Assembly (NCBI GenBank): GCA_002346535.1
Contig: DDZZ01000066.1
Span: 1-14,192, forward strand
Direction: 5' to 3'
Length of the DNA stretch: 14,192 bases
Source of the DNA: Opitutales bacterium UBA2995
GTDB taxonomy: Bacteria > Verrucomicrobiota > Verrucomicrobiia > Opitutales > UBA2995
In this document: positions 7,659-14,192 of the stretch, in pieces
Position numbering within the stretch: the first letter of the stretch is position 1
Layout of the letters: the number at the start of each line of letters is the position of its first letter
Position numbers and translations under genes: made by a program
The notes under the pieces: generated by a model
Told to the model about the DNA's origin: nothing
What the model saw: only the letters and a program-made list of their open reading frames with translations
The model's database searches: none

Positions 7659-8692
7659 GGCAATGCTAACGGTCTCAAAGTAAATCCAGCTGTGGTCCCT
7701 TCGATCATGTTCGTCGTGCAGACGTAACAAAATTCATAGACTTTGTCCATCGCCAGTTCTTCCAGATTGTGCAGCTCGCCAATGTGGACGCCTTGTCGTA
7801 TGAGCAGGTAAGTATGAACTGGAATAAACGATCCATGCTTTTCCATGAACGCCTCGAAATCGTCCGGACTTGGTCCGTATTCCATTCCACTGGTGTCGCT
7901 TCCAATCAACATGGCCCCGTTTTCTTCAACCAGCCATTTCGCTCCTTCCAGTAGTAGCCCTGAAGAATCGTGGGCGGTGAGCTTATCTCTGTCAGCTAGG
8001 TCATCCCAATATTGGATAGAGCCGGTTCTTATCAAAACTACGTCACCTGGTTTCAACTGAGTTCCCTGTTTGTTTAACGCGCCCTTCAGGTCATCGACCG
8101 TAATTCCATAATGGGCCGGTAGGGCCTTGACGCCCTTGTATCCAGCCATATCGATCATCACCCCCCTAGCAATTATCTCTGGAATAGTGGTCGAATCGCA
8201 TTTTCGTAGACCCCAGTCACCGCCCCAATCGGCTTCTGTAAATCCGTTGTACCAATGGTTATCCTCTCCTTCAACGACATGGCCCAAGCCGTCTATCTGG
8301 GTAGCCACATTATCATTCATAAATAGCGCACAACTATGCCAGGCGGTACCTGTTTCAGCAGGTGAAAAATCCCCCTGCCGTTTCACACCTTCCGGTGTGC
8401 GAAAGGTCATGATTTCTCCCGGGCTGTGACCCGGCCATTTAAAAGAGTCGCGATTATAGCTAACACCCAGGTTATAGCTCTTGCCGGTCTTGGCTATTTT
8501 CAGGGCCGCCAGCTTACTAGCTTCTGTCATCTCGTTAAGAGAACCCACTTCGTCTTCTGGACCCCATACCCAGCCCCAGCCTTTTCCTTTTTCCCACTTT
8601 TTCATTCCTGATTCGCCGGCGTAGGTCAAGCCGAACCCAAAAACAAAGAACGAAATGATTAGTGCACATTGAGATTTTAATAGGTGTTTCAT
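7655..8692 (-). CDS. Secreted cyclase-family metal-dependent hydrolase (kynurenine formamidase-like fold)
   Basis: This is a 345-residue protein with an N-terminal signal peptide (hydrophobic residues 10-24, TYA before GES), so it is periplasmic. The family (Pfam 'Cyclase', PF04199) includes kynurenine formamidase and other metal-dependent hydrolases of amides or lactones. The usual metal motif HxGTHxDxxxH appears as NVATQIDGLGH (residues 128-138). D134 and H138 are kept, but two histidines are replaced by N128 and Q132. As I recall, an ATQxDxLxH form defines a separate subgroup, so this need not mean loss of activity. Other family features are KPGDVVLIRTG (214-224) and LIGSDTSGMEYGP (262-274). 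Kynurenine formamidase itself is cytoplasmic and shorter, so the substrate is likely different. The TGA overlaps the sulfatase ATG. The broken CBM6 gene ends 25 bases upstream on the same strand. No strong ribosome site is seen. Confidence 0.9.
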   Translation of the reverse strand: MKHLLKSQCALIISFFVFGFGLTYAGESGMKKWEKGKGWGWVWGPEDEVGSLNEMTEASKLAALKIAKTGKSYNLGVSYNRDSFKWPGHSPGEIMTFRTPEGVKRQGDFSPAETGTAWHSCALFMNDNVATQIDGLGHVVEGEDNHWYNGFTEADWGGDWGLRKCDSTTIPEIIARGVMIDMAGYKGVKALPAHYGITVDDLKGALNKQGTQLKPGDVVLIRTGSIQYWDDLADRDKLTAHDSSGLLLEGAKWLVEENGAMLIGSDTSGMEYGPSPDDFEAFMEKHGSFIPVHTYLLIRQGVHIGELHNLEELAMDKVYEFCYVCTTNMIEGTTAGFTLRPLALP

Positions 8693-8717
8693 GAGATGAT
8701 GTCTTTTCTGCGGTTAA

Positions 8718-9324
8718 TTAATTAAATTCGACCCAGTTTATTCCGAGAACATGTTTATCAGAGGTTTGTCAAAACGGGCTACCAAAAAAATATCCGTCAG
8801 ACCGCTTGTGTTATTAAGCTCTGTCGGATGTTCGGAAAATTCAATGCCCTGTCCTGTAACTGAGATCTGAATACGTGCCATGAGTTTTCCAGTTTCCGAT
8901 TTTTTTAGGAGCTCCACCTAACTCGGTTGGCTGCCCATGCTGCCTGCCCTGACATTGACCTTGTTTATGCCTTCCAAATTCAGGTCGTTCAAGGCGATAT
9001 GGTTCCCGTCCTCAAAATGACCAATGAGTCCGATTTCCCCATAGGCCTGATCCACAAAATCTATTCCATTGGTTTTAATCAAACAGTGCCACCATTTTCT
9101 TTCGAGCATATAATATGTTTTTTGATTTTTCTTTGAGGGGAAGATCTTATTGGTTTCCTAAATCCGTATATTCGGCGGTAAGTACATACACACCTCCGTC
9201 CGTACGAATGCCCTCGTCTTGTTCAGTTAATGTGGTCCAGATTTCGTTGTCAATGTCGGGAGTAATCAGTTTCCCGGTCGAACCCGGTTTCGGTGTGTTC
9301 TCAGTTTTCTCGATGAGAGACATG
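8718..9324 (-). pseudogene. C-terminal remnant of a CBM6-bearing secreted protein, broken
   Basis: Read leftwards from about 9324, the pieces are IRTDGGVYVLTAEYTDLGNQ, a stop at 9149-9147, then KNILYARK. After a frame change come NGIDFVDQAYGEIGLIGHF and LNLEGINKVNVRAGSMG. TAG at 8920-8918 is followed in frame by VELLKKSETGKLMARI and TSGLTDIFLVARFDKP. A final shift gives NWVEFN and TAA (8720-8718). This order (ligand-binding start, ITKVxVR-like core, SGxHDLYLVF-like strand, NxxxF end) is that of a CBM6-type carbohydrate-binding module. The preceding YVLTAxYTD stretch is what I recall before this module in large secreted sugar-dehydrogenase/cytochrome c or ThuA fusion proteins; that parent identity is tentative. 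At least two stops and two shifts make it non-functional, and the catalytic part is absent. It ends 25 bases before the cyclase gene, so it was probably the head of the same operon. Confidence 0.75.
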
Positions 9325-9426
9325 ATTTAAACTTATTTTATGGCCACTATTGATCTCAAGCTTTTTGAGGTGTTTTCAAAGACTTGTCAGGTAAGATAAG
9401 GTGTCCCATATTTGATCACATACCCC

Positions 9427-9714
9427 ATGAAATTCCCCAAAGTTTTAATTTTTTATCTCCTTTTTATACCCATTTGGCTCTTATCGAAACATTTACGTCT
9501 TGATGACCCCATTATTTTTCAACGATTTGGAGCTGATAGGACTGGCAAGATTATCATTTTTGGGAAGCTCTTGGTCATGGATGCCGACGGTTCGCACTTG
9601 CGTTAGAGAATTTGGGGAACTACTTACGACGAACATCCGTCCCTTTATTCTGACCAGAGGAACGTTCTTTTTGGTGAATTTTTGCGAATGGATAGCAACC
9701 TGAAAGAGGAGTGA
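9427..9714 (+). pseudogene. N-terminal remnant of a PD40/WD40-like beta-propeller protein
   Basis: ATG 9427 begins a frame with a hydrophobic signal-like segment (about residues 6-18). It continues into LVMDADGSHLR, a hallmark of PD40 (TolB-type) propeller repeats, then TAG at 9604-9606. The same frame goes on after the stop with TTYDEHPSLYSDQRNVLF, matching the second half of the repeat (usually YDEHPxFSPDGxxIxF). It closes with TGA at 9712-9714. Only one repeat is clear, whereas intact proteins carry several, so this is a truncated and interrupted relic. It abuts the dipeptidase remnant on the same strand. Whether further degraded propeller sequence lies at about 9715-9765 is unclear (LNIYIGDLEVI could be part of it). 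Confidence 0.6.
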
Positions 9715-9766
9715 GGTTGGTTAAGCTCAATATCTATATTGGGGATCTTGAAGTGATTGCCGGACG

Positions 9767-10569
9767 ATTCCATAAAGCGCTTCAGATAAGATAGCCGCCG
9801 TTCTCGATATGGAAGGATCCATTAATCTCGATGGGGATTTGGGAGTTCTAAGGATGTTTCATTATTTGGGATTACGAGCCTTGAAATTGCCGGTACACGA
9901 TTTGGGCAATGAATATGCTGATTCCTGCTGTGTTCTTCATCGGTCGGGCGGGTTGAACGAACATGGAGTGACGTTCATCAAGGAGATGAACCGTTTGAAT
10001 ATGGTCATCAACATTTCCCATGCGTCGGATGAGACCATCGAACAGGCATTGGAAGTGAGTTAGGGTCCCTTGATCGCCACGCACCATGGCGTGCGCAATT
10101 TAAATTACATTCCGCGCCTAATGCCCGACCATCTGATGCGAAAACTGGCAGAAAAAGGTGATTTTTCGGGATGCATATTGGCCATTCATTTAATTGCCGC
10201 GCTTTTTTCGAATGAAATACTTCATGCGAAGGCTGCGCTTTCTGGGACACCAGTACGGTTAAAAAAGACCCAAGAGAACTGACGATGTATGAGATCCAAA
10301 AGGAGCGCATTCCCTTTGTGGTTACCACACCTCCTACTAAATTGCACTTATCGGCCGACGACTGGATGTAGGTTTTGGAGTGTGCCATTGAGATCATGGG
10401 CGAGGATCATGTGATTCTCGGAATGGATATGGATGGGTGGCCCGCTCATCCGTAGGATATAAACGATTTTTCTGGATTGCTGCTATTAACTCAAGGTATA
10501 CTCGATCGTGGTTGGGCAGAAGAGCGGATTCGGAAGTTTTTAGGTGGAAACCTATTGCGAGTATTCTGA
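9767..10569 (+). pseudogene. Membrane dipeptidase (renal dipeptidase family) pseudogene, N-terminus missing
   Basis: After a short shifted piece, the frame at 9794 reads IAAVLDMEG (the family's metal-bridging glutamate region), then DLGVLRMFHYLGLRAL, NEYADSCC, GGLNEHG, EMNRLNMVINISHASDET (zinc-site histidine) and, past a TAG at 10061-10063, IATHHGVRNLN (the next zinc-site histidine). A frameshift at about 10200-10240 follows. The new frame gives FWDTSTV, IPFVVTTPPTK, TAG at 10369-10371, IEIMGEDHVILGMDMDG (the terminal metal/catalytic aspartate region), TAG at 10453-10455, then ERIRKFLGGNLLRVF and TGA at 10567-10569. The family cleaves dipeptides in the periplasm or at the membrane. The first part with the HxD zinc ligands is absent and replaced by the propeller remnant. 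Three in-frame stops plus at least two frameshifts exclude function. Confidence 0.88.
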
Positions 10570-10601
10570 GAAATTAATCCTTGAAGCTGATTTTTCTCAG
10601 A
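10565..10601. terminator. 9-bp inverted repeat between convergent gene ends; possible weak terminator
   Basis: TCTGAGAAA (10565-10573) pairs perfectly with TTTCTCAGA (10593-10601) around a 19-base loop. It sits exactly between the stop of the dipeptidase remnant, which is inside the left arm, and the stop of the oxidoreductase at 10606-10604. The position suits a bidirectional terminator, but the loop is long and neither strand has a clear T tract after the stem. Confidence 0.35.
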
Positions 10602-10603
10602 TT

Positions 10604-11794
10604 CTACAAATCCATCCATGCTCCTCCGTTTTGGCTGCTTTTTACCGCCTTTTCTATAAATTGCATGCCGGCTAAGCCATCTTCGACGGTGGCGTACTTC
10701 GAGCCGTCCGCTCCTTGGTAGTTGCTTGATTGATACGCACGGACATCGACTTCAAAACAGCGGTGGAGTCGCCCAAAGGCGTCGTGAAAACCTTCCCCGT
10801 GGCCCCAAGGAATGGTGTTTTCATCCAGCAGTTCTTGGGGGAGGTGTGTTAAAAAATCATCGGTTGGAAGGATTGGGTTCCGGTAATAGATGCGATCCGG
10901 TTTACCCAAGGGATAGACTTCCAGTTTTTCTGATTCTTCCTGAGCCCAGCGCAATGACCCCCTTTCCCCAACGACTTCTATGCGAAGGTCGTTCTTGTGG
11001 CCAATGGCAATTTGCGAGGCGCGGACCAGAGCCTTACCGCCATTGTTGAGTTTGCAGTAAGTGGTAAAGTGGTCATCCAGATTGCCATCTTTGTTTTCAT
11101 GCCAGGGAAAGTAGGTTTCCAATTGTGCGCTCAGGGATTCAATCTCCAGTCCCGTGATGTAGCGCAACTGCATTAGCGCGTGTGTGCCGATGTCTCCCCC
11201 GCAATTGGAAATACCGGAAATTTCTTTTTTCAATCGCCAGGTGGTTTCTTTGAAACCTGGATTTCCAGAACCGGTTGCCATCCATGCTTGCTGGTAGCTG
11301 GAGTCGACCCAGCGAATCTCCCCCAATAGGTTTGACCGTACTATATGACGCGCCAATCTGCTGGTCCAATGCCCCAGGTAGGTATGTGCTAAGCAGAACG
11401 GAATTTTGCTTTCGTTCACCAACTGGCAAAGCGCTTCCGATTCTTTCACCTTTAATGTGAGTGGCTTTTCGCAGAGCACTGGAATGCCTGCTTGAAGGAA
11501 CTTCTTTGCCGGATCGAAGTGGGCATGGTTGGGGGTCTGGATAAGGACATAGTCGATGCGGTTCCCTTCCGCTTTATTTATTTCCGCGTCGAGCATGGCA
11601 TCATAGCTCTCGTACCCTTCAATCGGGTACGTCCAATCAGCAGCGGCTTGTTTTGCTTTTTCTGGATCGGACGAAAGGGCGGCGCAAGTCACCTTGCGCG
11701 TGCCATCCATAAAAATCGCTCTTTGGTGCGCATGGGTAATAAAGCCTTTGCTTCCCCCGATAAGCCCGACATTGAGTGTTCTCTTATGATTCAT
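10604..11794 (-). CDS. Gfo/Idh/MocA-family NAD(P)-dependent oxidoreductase
   Basis: This is a complete 396-residue cytoplasmic protein; no signal peptide is visible. Residues 8-17 (NVGLIGGSKG) form the dinucleotide-binding turn of an N-terminal Rossmann domain. CEKPL at 108-112 carries the K110 expected in the conserved EKP motif. The C-terminal domain has GGDIGTHALMQ at 199-209, where D201 and H205 fit the substrate and catalytic positions of the family. Members oxidise or reduce sugars, inositols and related polyols with NAD(P). The substrate cannot be assigned here, but the sulfatase context suggests a sugar derivative. The gene ends in TAG, converges with the dipeptidase pseudogene and is divergent from the alcohol dehydrogenase pseudogene. 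A dyad lies about 80 bases upstream. The start is supported by the immediate Rossmann beta strand; the ribosome site is weak (AAAAAGTA before ATG). Confidence 0.95.
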   Translation of the reverse strand: MNHKRTLNVGLIGGSKGFITHAHQRAIFMDGTRKVTCAALSSDPEKAKQAAADWTYPIEGYESYDAMLDAEINKAEGNRIDYVLIQTPNHAHFDPAKKFLQAGIPVLCEKPLTLKVKESEALCQLVNESKIPFCLAHTYLGHWTSRLARHIVRSNLLGEIRWVDSSYQQAWMATGSGNPGFKETTWRLKKEISGISNCGGDIGTHALMQLRYITGLEIESLSAQLETYFPWHENKDGNLDDHFTTYCKLNNGGKALVRASQIAIGHKNDLRIEVVGERGSLRWAQEESEKLEVYPLGKPDRIYYRNPILPTDDFLTHLPQELLDENTIPWGHGEGFHDAFGRLHRCFEVDVRAYQSSNYQGADGSKYATVEDGLAGMQFIEKAVKSSQNGGAWMDL

Positions 11795-11875
11795 TTACTT
11801 TTTTAAAAGACTTTTTATATCCGCACATTTTGTGTTTTAAAACCATATTGATAACTTTTCTATGCAGCCACATAA

Positions 11876-11902
11876 CTAAATCCTGAGATGGACAGGATTT
11901 GG
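11876..11902. promoter_or_regulatory. Inverted repeat in the divergent intergenic region (operator-like)
   Basis: AAATCCTG (11878-11885) and CAGGATTT (11893-11900) are perfect inverted arms around seven bases. One wobble pair and one C-G pair extend them to 11876-11902. The dyad lies 26 bases before the ATG of the alcohol dehydrogenase remnant and about 80 bases upstream of the oxidoreductase start on the other strand. No T tract follows on either strand, so a regulator-binding site or leader hairpin is more likely than a terminator. No regulator gene is in view and no convincing -35/-10 pair was found. Confidence 0.4.
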
Positions 11903-11928
11903 GATAAAGGTTTGGTTGTTTTGTATGT

Positions 11929-12516
11929 ATGAAAGCGATGGTTTTGGCAAAAGTAGTTTCCTTGGATGAGACGGATAGGCCTTTGGAATTGAGGGAAATG
12001 CCCAAGCCCGTACCGGTAAGGGTCAAATACTTATTCAGGTTGATTCCTGCGTTTGTCATACGAAATTTAAGGCCGGGTAACCTGTCCGAATGTGCAAGTC
12101 ATACTTGGACACCAAGCAGTCGGTTTGGTGATGGAAATGGGTGACGGTGTAAGCAATCACACTACGGGCGATCGCGTGGGTATGGGTTGGATCCATTCAT
12201 CAACAGGCGAAGCCGATGAAAGCTTCAGCCATTCGTTTAGTGCGACCGGCTGGTAGTCAATACCATACGAAAAGAAGATCGAGATAAGTCGGACTTGCTC
12301 ACATTGAGCTATCATGAACATTTGTGGATGGAGCGCGAAATTAAGACGGTGGCCAGCATTACATTCCACGACATTTCTGCATTCCTTCCAATCGCTGCTA
12401 AGATCCTTATCCGTTGAGGGCTATCCCTTTATTGCTTGTGAGAAGCCAATCATGCCTTGATGGACCTCAAAAGAAGTTGCCTGAATAATTCGGCTGTATT
12501 GAAAATTCTTAATTGA
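11929..12516 (+). pseudogene. Zinc-dependent alcohol dehydrogenase pseudogene with core deletion
   Basis: ATG 11929 begins MKAMVLAK and PLELREMPKPVPV, the usual start of medium-chain zinc alcohol dehydrogenases. Frame changes then give CVCHT (the catalytic-zinc cysteine region) and VILGHQAVGLVMEMGDGVS with GDRVGMGW. The structural-zinc cysteine cluster expected next is replaced by HSSTGEAD. After TAG at 12254-12256 the sequence resumes at the family C-terminus: LWMEREIKTVASIT, then TGA at 12415-12417 and 12439-12441, EANHALMDLKRSCLN and VLKILN with TGA at 12514-12516. The NAD-binding Rossmann core is missing, so about 590 bases remain of roughly 1,000. Stops, frameshifts, deletion and lost cysteines all exclude activity. 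It is divergent from the oxidoreductase. The gap 12517-12618 that follows shows nothing recognisable. Confidence 0.88.
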
Positions 12517-12618
12517 ATATGGGGTTTTAAAAGGAATTATAGATTGGAATTGCTATGCTCGCTTGTGGCGTGATCTCATTGCTGAAAGAACGGCCTCGGC
12601 GACTGACGGATCTCAACC

Positions 12619-14130
12619 ATGACAGAACTACCTTGGAAGAAATATGGTATTTATGCCGGTTTGGTTGTTTTTTTGGTTTTGGTTTTGTTCTTTAATCCCG
12701 AGCCCGATAATCCCCAAGTAGGAAAAATGGGTGCGATCGCGGCCTTAATGGCGATTCTTTGGATTACCGAAGCGGTGCCTTTAGCTGTTACGGCTCTCGT
12801 ACCTATCGTGGCCCTACCTCTTTTTGGGATACTTGGCGGTGATGATACAGCCAAAGCTTATATGAATTCCATCGTGTTCTTGTTTATTGGTGGATTTATG
12901 ATTGCTGTTTCGATGCAGCGTTGGAATCTGCATCGCCGTATTGCTCTTACCATAATCCATACAATCGGGAAGCGTGCGGATTTTATGGTTCTGGGATTTA
13001 TGGTCTCAGCGGCCTCGCTTTCGATGTGGATTTCCAATACGGCGACAGCTGTAATGATGCTGCCGATTGGTTTGGCTATTGTGGTAAAGATTGAGGAGGA
13101 GTTCGGAGAGGCGAAATCTCACAAAGTGACACTAGCCCTGATGTTGGGGATAGCATATGGTTGTTCTGTCGGAGGAGTGGCGACCTTGGTGGGGACTCCG
13201 ACCAATTTAGCATTCGTCGAGATTTTTCATAAAACATTCCCTCAAGCTCCTCCCATAGCTTTTGGTCAATGGCTCATTATTGGCCTGCCCTATTCTCTCA
13301 CCATGATTTTCATCATCTGGCTGTTGCTTACCAAAGTCCTTTGTCGCTTTGACAAGGGATTGGTTCTGGATCGATCAGTCATACGGCAGGAGTTAAAAGG
13401 GTTGGGGCCTATGAGCTATGAAGAGAAAATAGTGCTTTCGGTTTTTATAGTGACTGCCCTTTTATGGACCTTTAGAAAGGATCTTGTACTGGGGTATCTA
13501 ACGATTCCAGGGTGGGCCAATTTGCATAGCGCATTTGAGTTAGTAAATGATGGAATGATCGCTATCTGTATGGCCATGTTGTTGTTTTTTATTTCGGCGC
13601 ATAATAAAGGGGTTGGTGATCGTATCCTGCAATCGGACACCTTTGGCAAAATCCCCTGGGACATCATTTTGTTGTTTTCAGGAGGATTTGCGTTAGCGGA
13701 AGGTTTTAAGGCCAGTGGTTTATCTCAATACATAGGAGACACGCTTGCCTCTATTGGAGTGGTGAACGTTCTCCTGCTTGTCGTTGTGATTTGCTTTTGT
13801 GTTACCTTTTTGACTGAGCTCACGTCCAATGTAGCCACGCTTTCAATGTTACTACCGATTTTGGGGAGTTGGGCAGTAGCCATATCAGTGCATCCACTTC
13901 TTTTTGCTGCGGCTGCGGCAATCTCGTCCTCGATGGCCTTTATGATGCCGGTGGCCACCCCGCCCAATGCTGTGGTTTTTGGAAGTAAACGCATCCGCAT
14001 TATTGAAATGGCTCGAACGGGACTGATGCTCAATTTTGTGGCGATGTTTTTTACGATTGTGGCGGTTTACTTGCTGTTTCCGTACCTGACCGGGGATGCT
14101 ATTTCTGATTTTCCCGCTTGGGCGAAATAA
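12619..14130 (+). CDS. DASS/SLC13-family sodium-coupled anion (dicarboxylate or sulfate-type) transporter
   Basis: This is a 503-residue inner-membrane protein with about a dozen hydrophobic segments. It carries both halves of the DASS signature. The first hairpin has SNTATAVMMLP (139-149) and GTPTN (192-196). The second has TELTSNVAT (399-407) and ATPPN (446-450), with a PWDIILLFSGG stretch (346-356) before it. The SNT-type motifs form the sodium and substrate sites in this family, which imports succinate-like dicarboxylates, citrate or sulfate with sodium. Residues 38-55 (GAIAALMAILWITEAVP) are typical of the N-terminal region. It is intact and of usual length. The start gives a short positively charged N-terminus before the first helix; the ribosome site is weak. 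Substrate cannot be decided from sequence; sulfate or sugar-acid uptake would suit the neighbouring sulfatases, but this is inference. Confidence 0.93.
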   Translation: MTELPWKKYGIYAGLVVFLVLVLFFNPEPDNPQVGKMGAIAALMAILWITEAVPLAVTALVPIVALPLFGILGGDDTAKAYMNSIVFLFIGGFMIAVSMQRWNLHRRIALTIIHTIGKRADFMVLGFMVSAASLSMWISNTATAVMMLPIGLAIVVKIEEEFGEAKSHKVTLALMLGIAYGCSVGGVATLVGTPTNLAFVEIFHKTFPQAPPIAFGQWLIIGLPYSLTMIFIIWLLLTKVLCRFDKGLVLDRSVIRQELKGLGPMSYEEKIVLSVFIVTALLWTFRKDLVLGYLTIPGWANLHSAFELVNDGMIAICMAMLLFFISAHNKGVGDRILQSDTFGKIPWDIILLFSGGFALAEGFKASGLSQYIGDTLASIGVVNVLLLVVVICFCVTFLTELTSNVATLSMLLPILGSWAVAISVHPLLFAAAAAISSSMAFMMPVATPPNAVVFGSKRIRIIEMARTGLMLNFVAMFFTIVAVYLLFPYLTGDAISDFPAWAK

Positions 14131-14159
14131 GGGATAATGTCGGTTAAAATATTAGGGTA

Positions 14160-14190
14160 GTTTTGCCAAAACCGCCGAAACTTTATCGGC
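14160..14190. repeat. Two small dyads after the transporter gene
   Basis: GTTTTG and CAAAAC (14160-14172) are inverted around one base. GCCGA (14174-14178) and TCGGC (14186-14190) can form a 5-bp stem with a 7-base loop. They lie 30-60 bases after the transporter stop, where a terminator is expected, but the stems are short and any T tract would be beyond the window end. Confidence 0.25.
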
Positions 14191-14192
14191 TC

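Noticed and set aside
8714..8726. An AT-rich repeat TTAATTAATTAA just upstream of the cyclase gene that could be a promoter.
   Set aside because: It overlaps the reconstructed C-terminal codons and stop of the CBM6 remnant, and no -35/-10 pair is evident.
8918..12256. Amber (TAG) codons recur inside the decayed genes (8918-8920, 9604-9606, 10061-10063, 10369-10371, 10453-10455, 12254-12256), suggesting stop-codon recoding.
   Set aside because: The intact oxidoreductase ends in TAG, the same remnants also contain frameshifts, TAA or TGA stops, and deletions, and the intact genes have no internal TAG.
1..14192. Search for CRISPR arrays, tRNA genes, insertion-sequence ends and attachment sites.
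   Set aside because: No regularly spaced repeats, tRNA-like folds, transposase motifs or long terminal inverted repeats were seen on reading; no search tool was available.

Overview
The window looks like part of a secreted-catabolism locus from a Gram-negative bacterium. Moderate base composition, several sulfatases, CBM9/DUF5916 outer-membrane proteins, Gfo/Idh/MocA and PQQ-propeller genes, and many decayed paralogues fit the PVC group, most likely Verrucomicrobiota (Opitutae-like). That placement is inferred from gene content only; there is no rRNA or marker gene here.

Layout. The left edge holds the 5' part of a minus-strand sulfatase (1-307). Next comes a decayed PQQ-type beta-propeller gene (447-1215, +). 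Two tandem, clearly homologous CBM9-like/DUF5916 outer-membrane barrel genes follow (1322-3589 and 3619-6024, +). The duplicated unit extends past the stop codon: 65 of 84 bases match without gaps downstream of each copy (counted by eye). Facing them is a minus-strand set: a broken CBM6-bearing gene (8718-9324), an intact secreted cyclase-family hydrolase (7655-8692) and an intact sulfatase (6210-7658). The last two overlap by ATGA.

The stretch 9427-10569 (+) is a graveyard: a PD40-type beta-propeller remnant runs into a membrane-dipeptidase pseudogene that has lost its N-terminal part. An intact Gfo/Idh/MocA oxidoreductase (10604-11794, -) converges on it. A zinc alcohol dehydrogenase pseudogene lacking its Rossmann core (11929-12516, +) is divergent from the oxidoreductase. 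The window ends with an intact DASS/SLC13-type sodium-coupled anion transporter (12619-14130, +).

Working together (inference): the exported sulfatases and cyclase-family enzyme would act in the periplasm on sulfated or lactone/amide-containing substrates. The two DUF5916 barrels would sit in the outer membrane with ligand-binding CBM9-like domains. The DASS carrier could import released dicarboxylate or sulfate-like anions, and the oxidoreductase could process sugar derivatives in the cytoplasm. Five of twelve recognisable genes are broken by several lesions each, so the region appears to be eroding. No RNA gene, CRISPR array, insertion sequence or phage gene was recognised.
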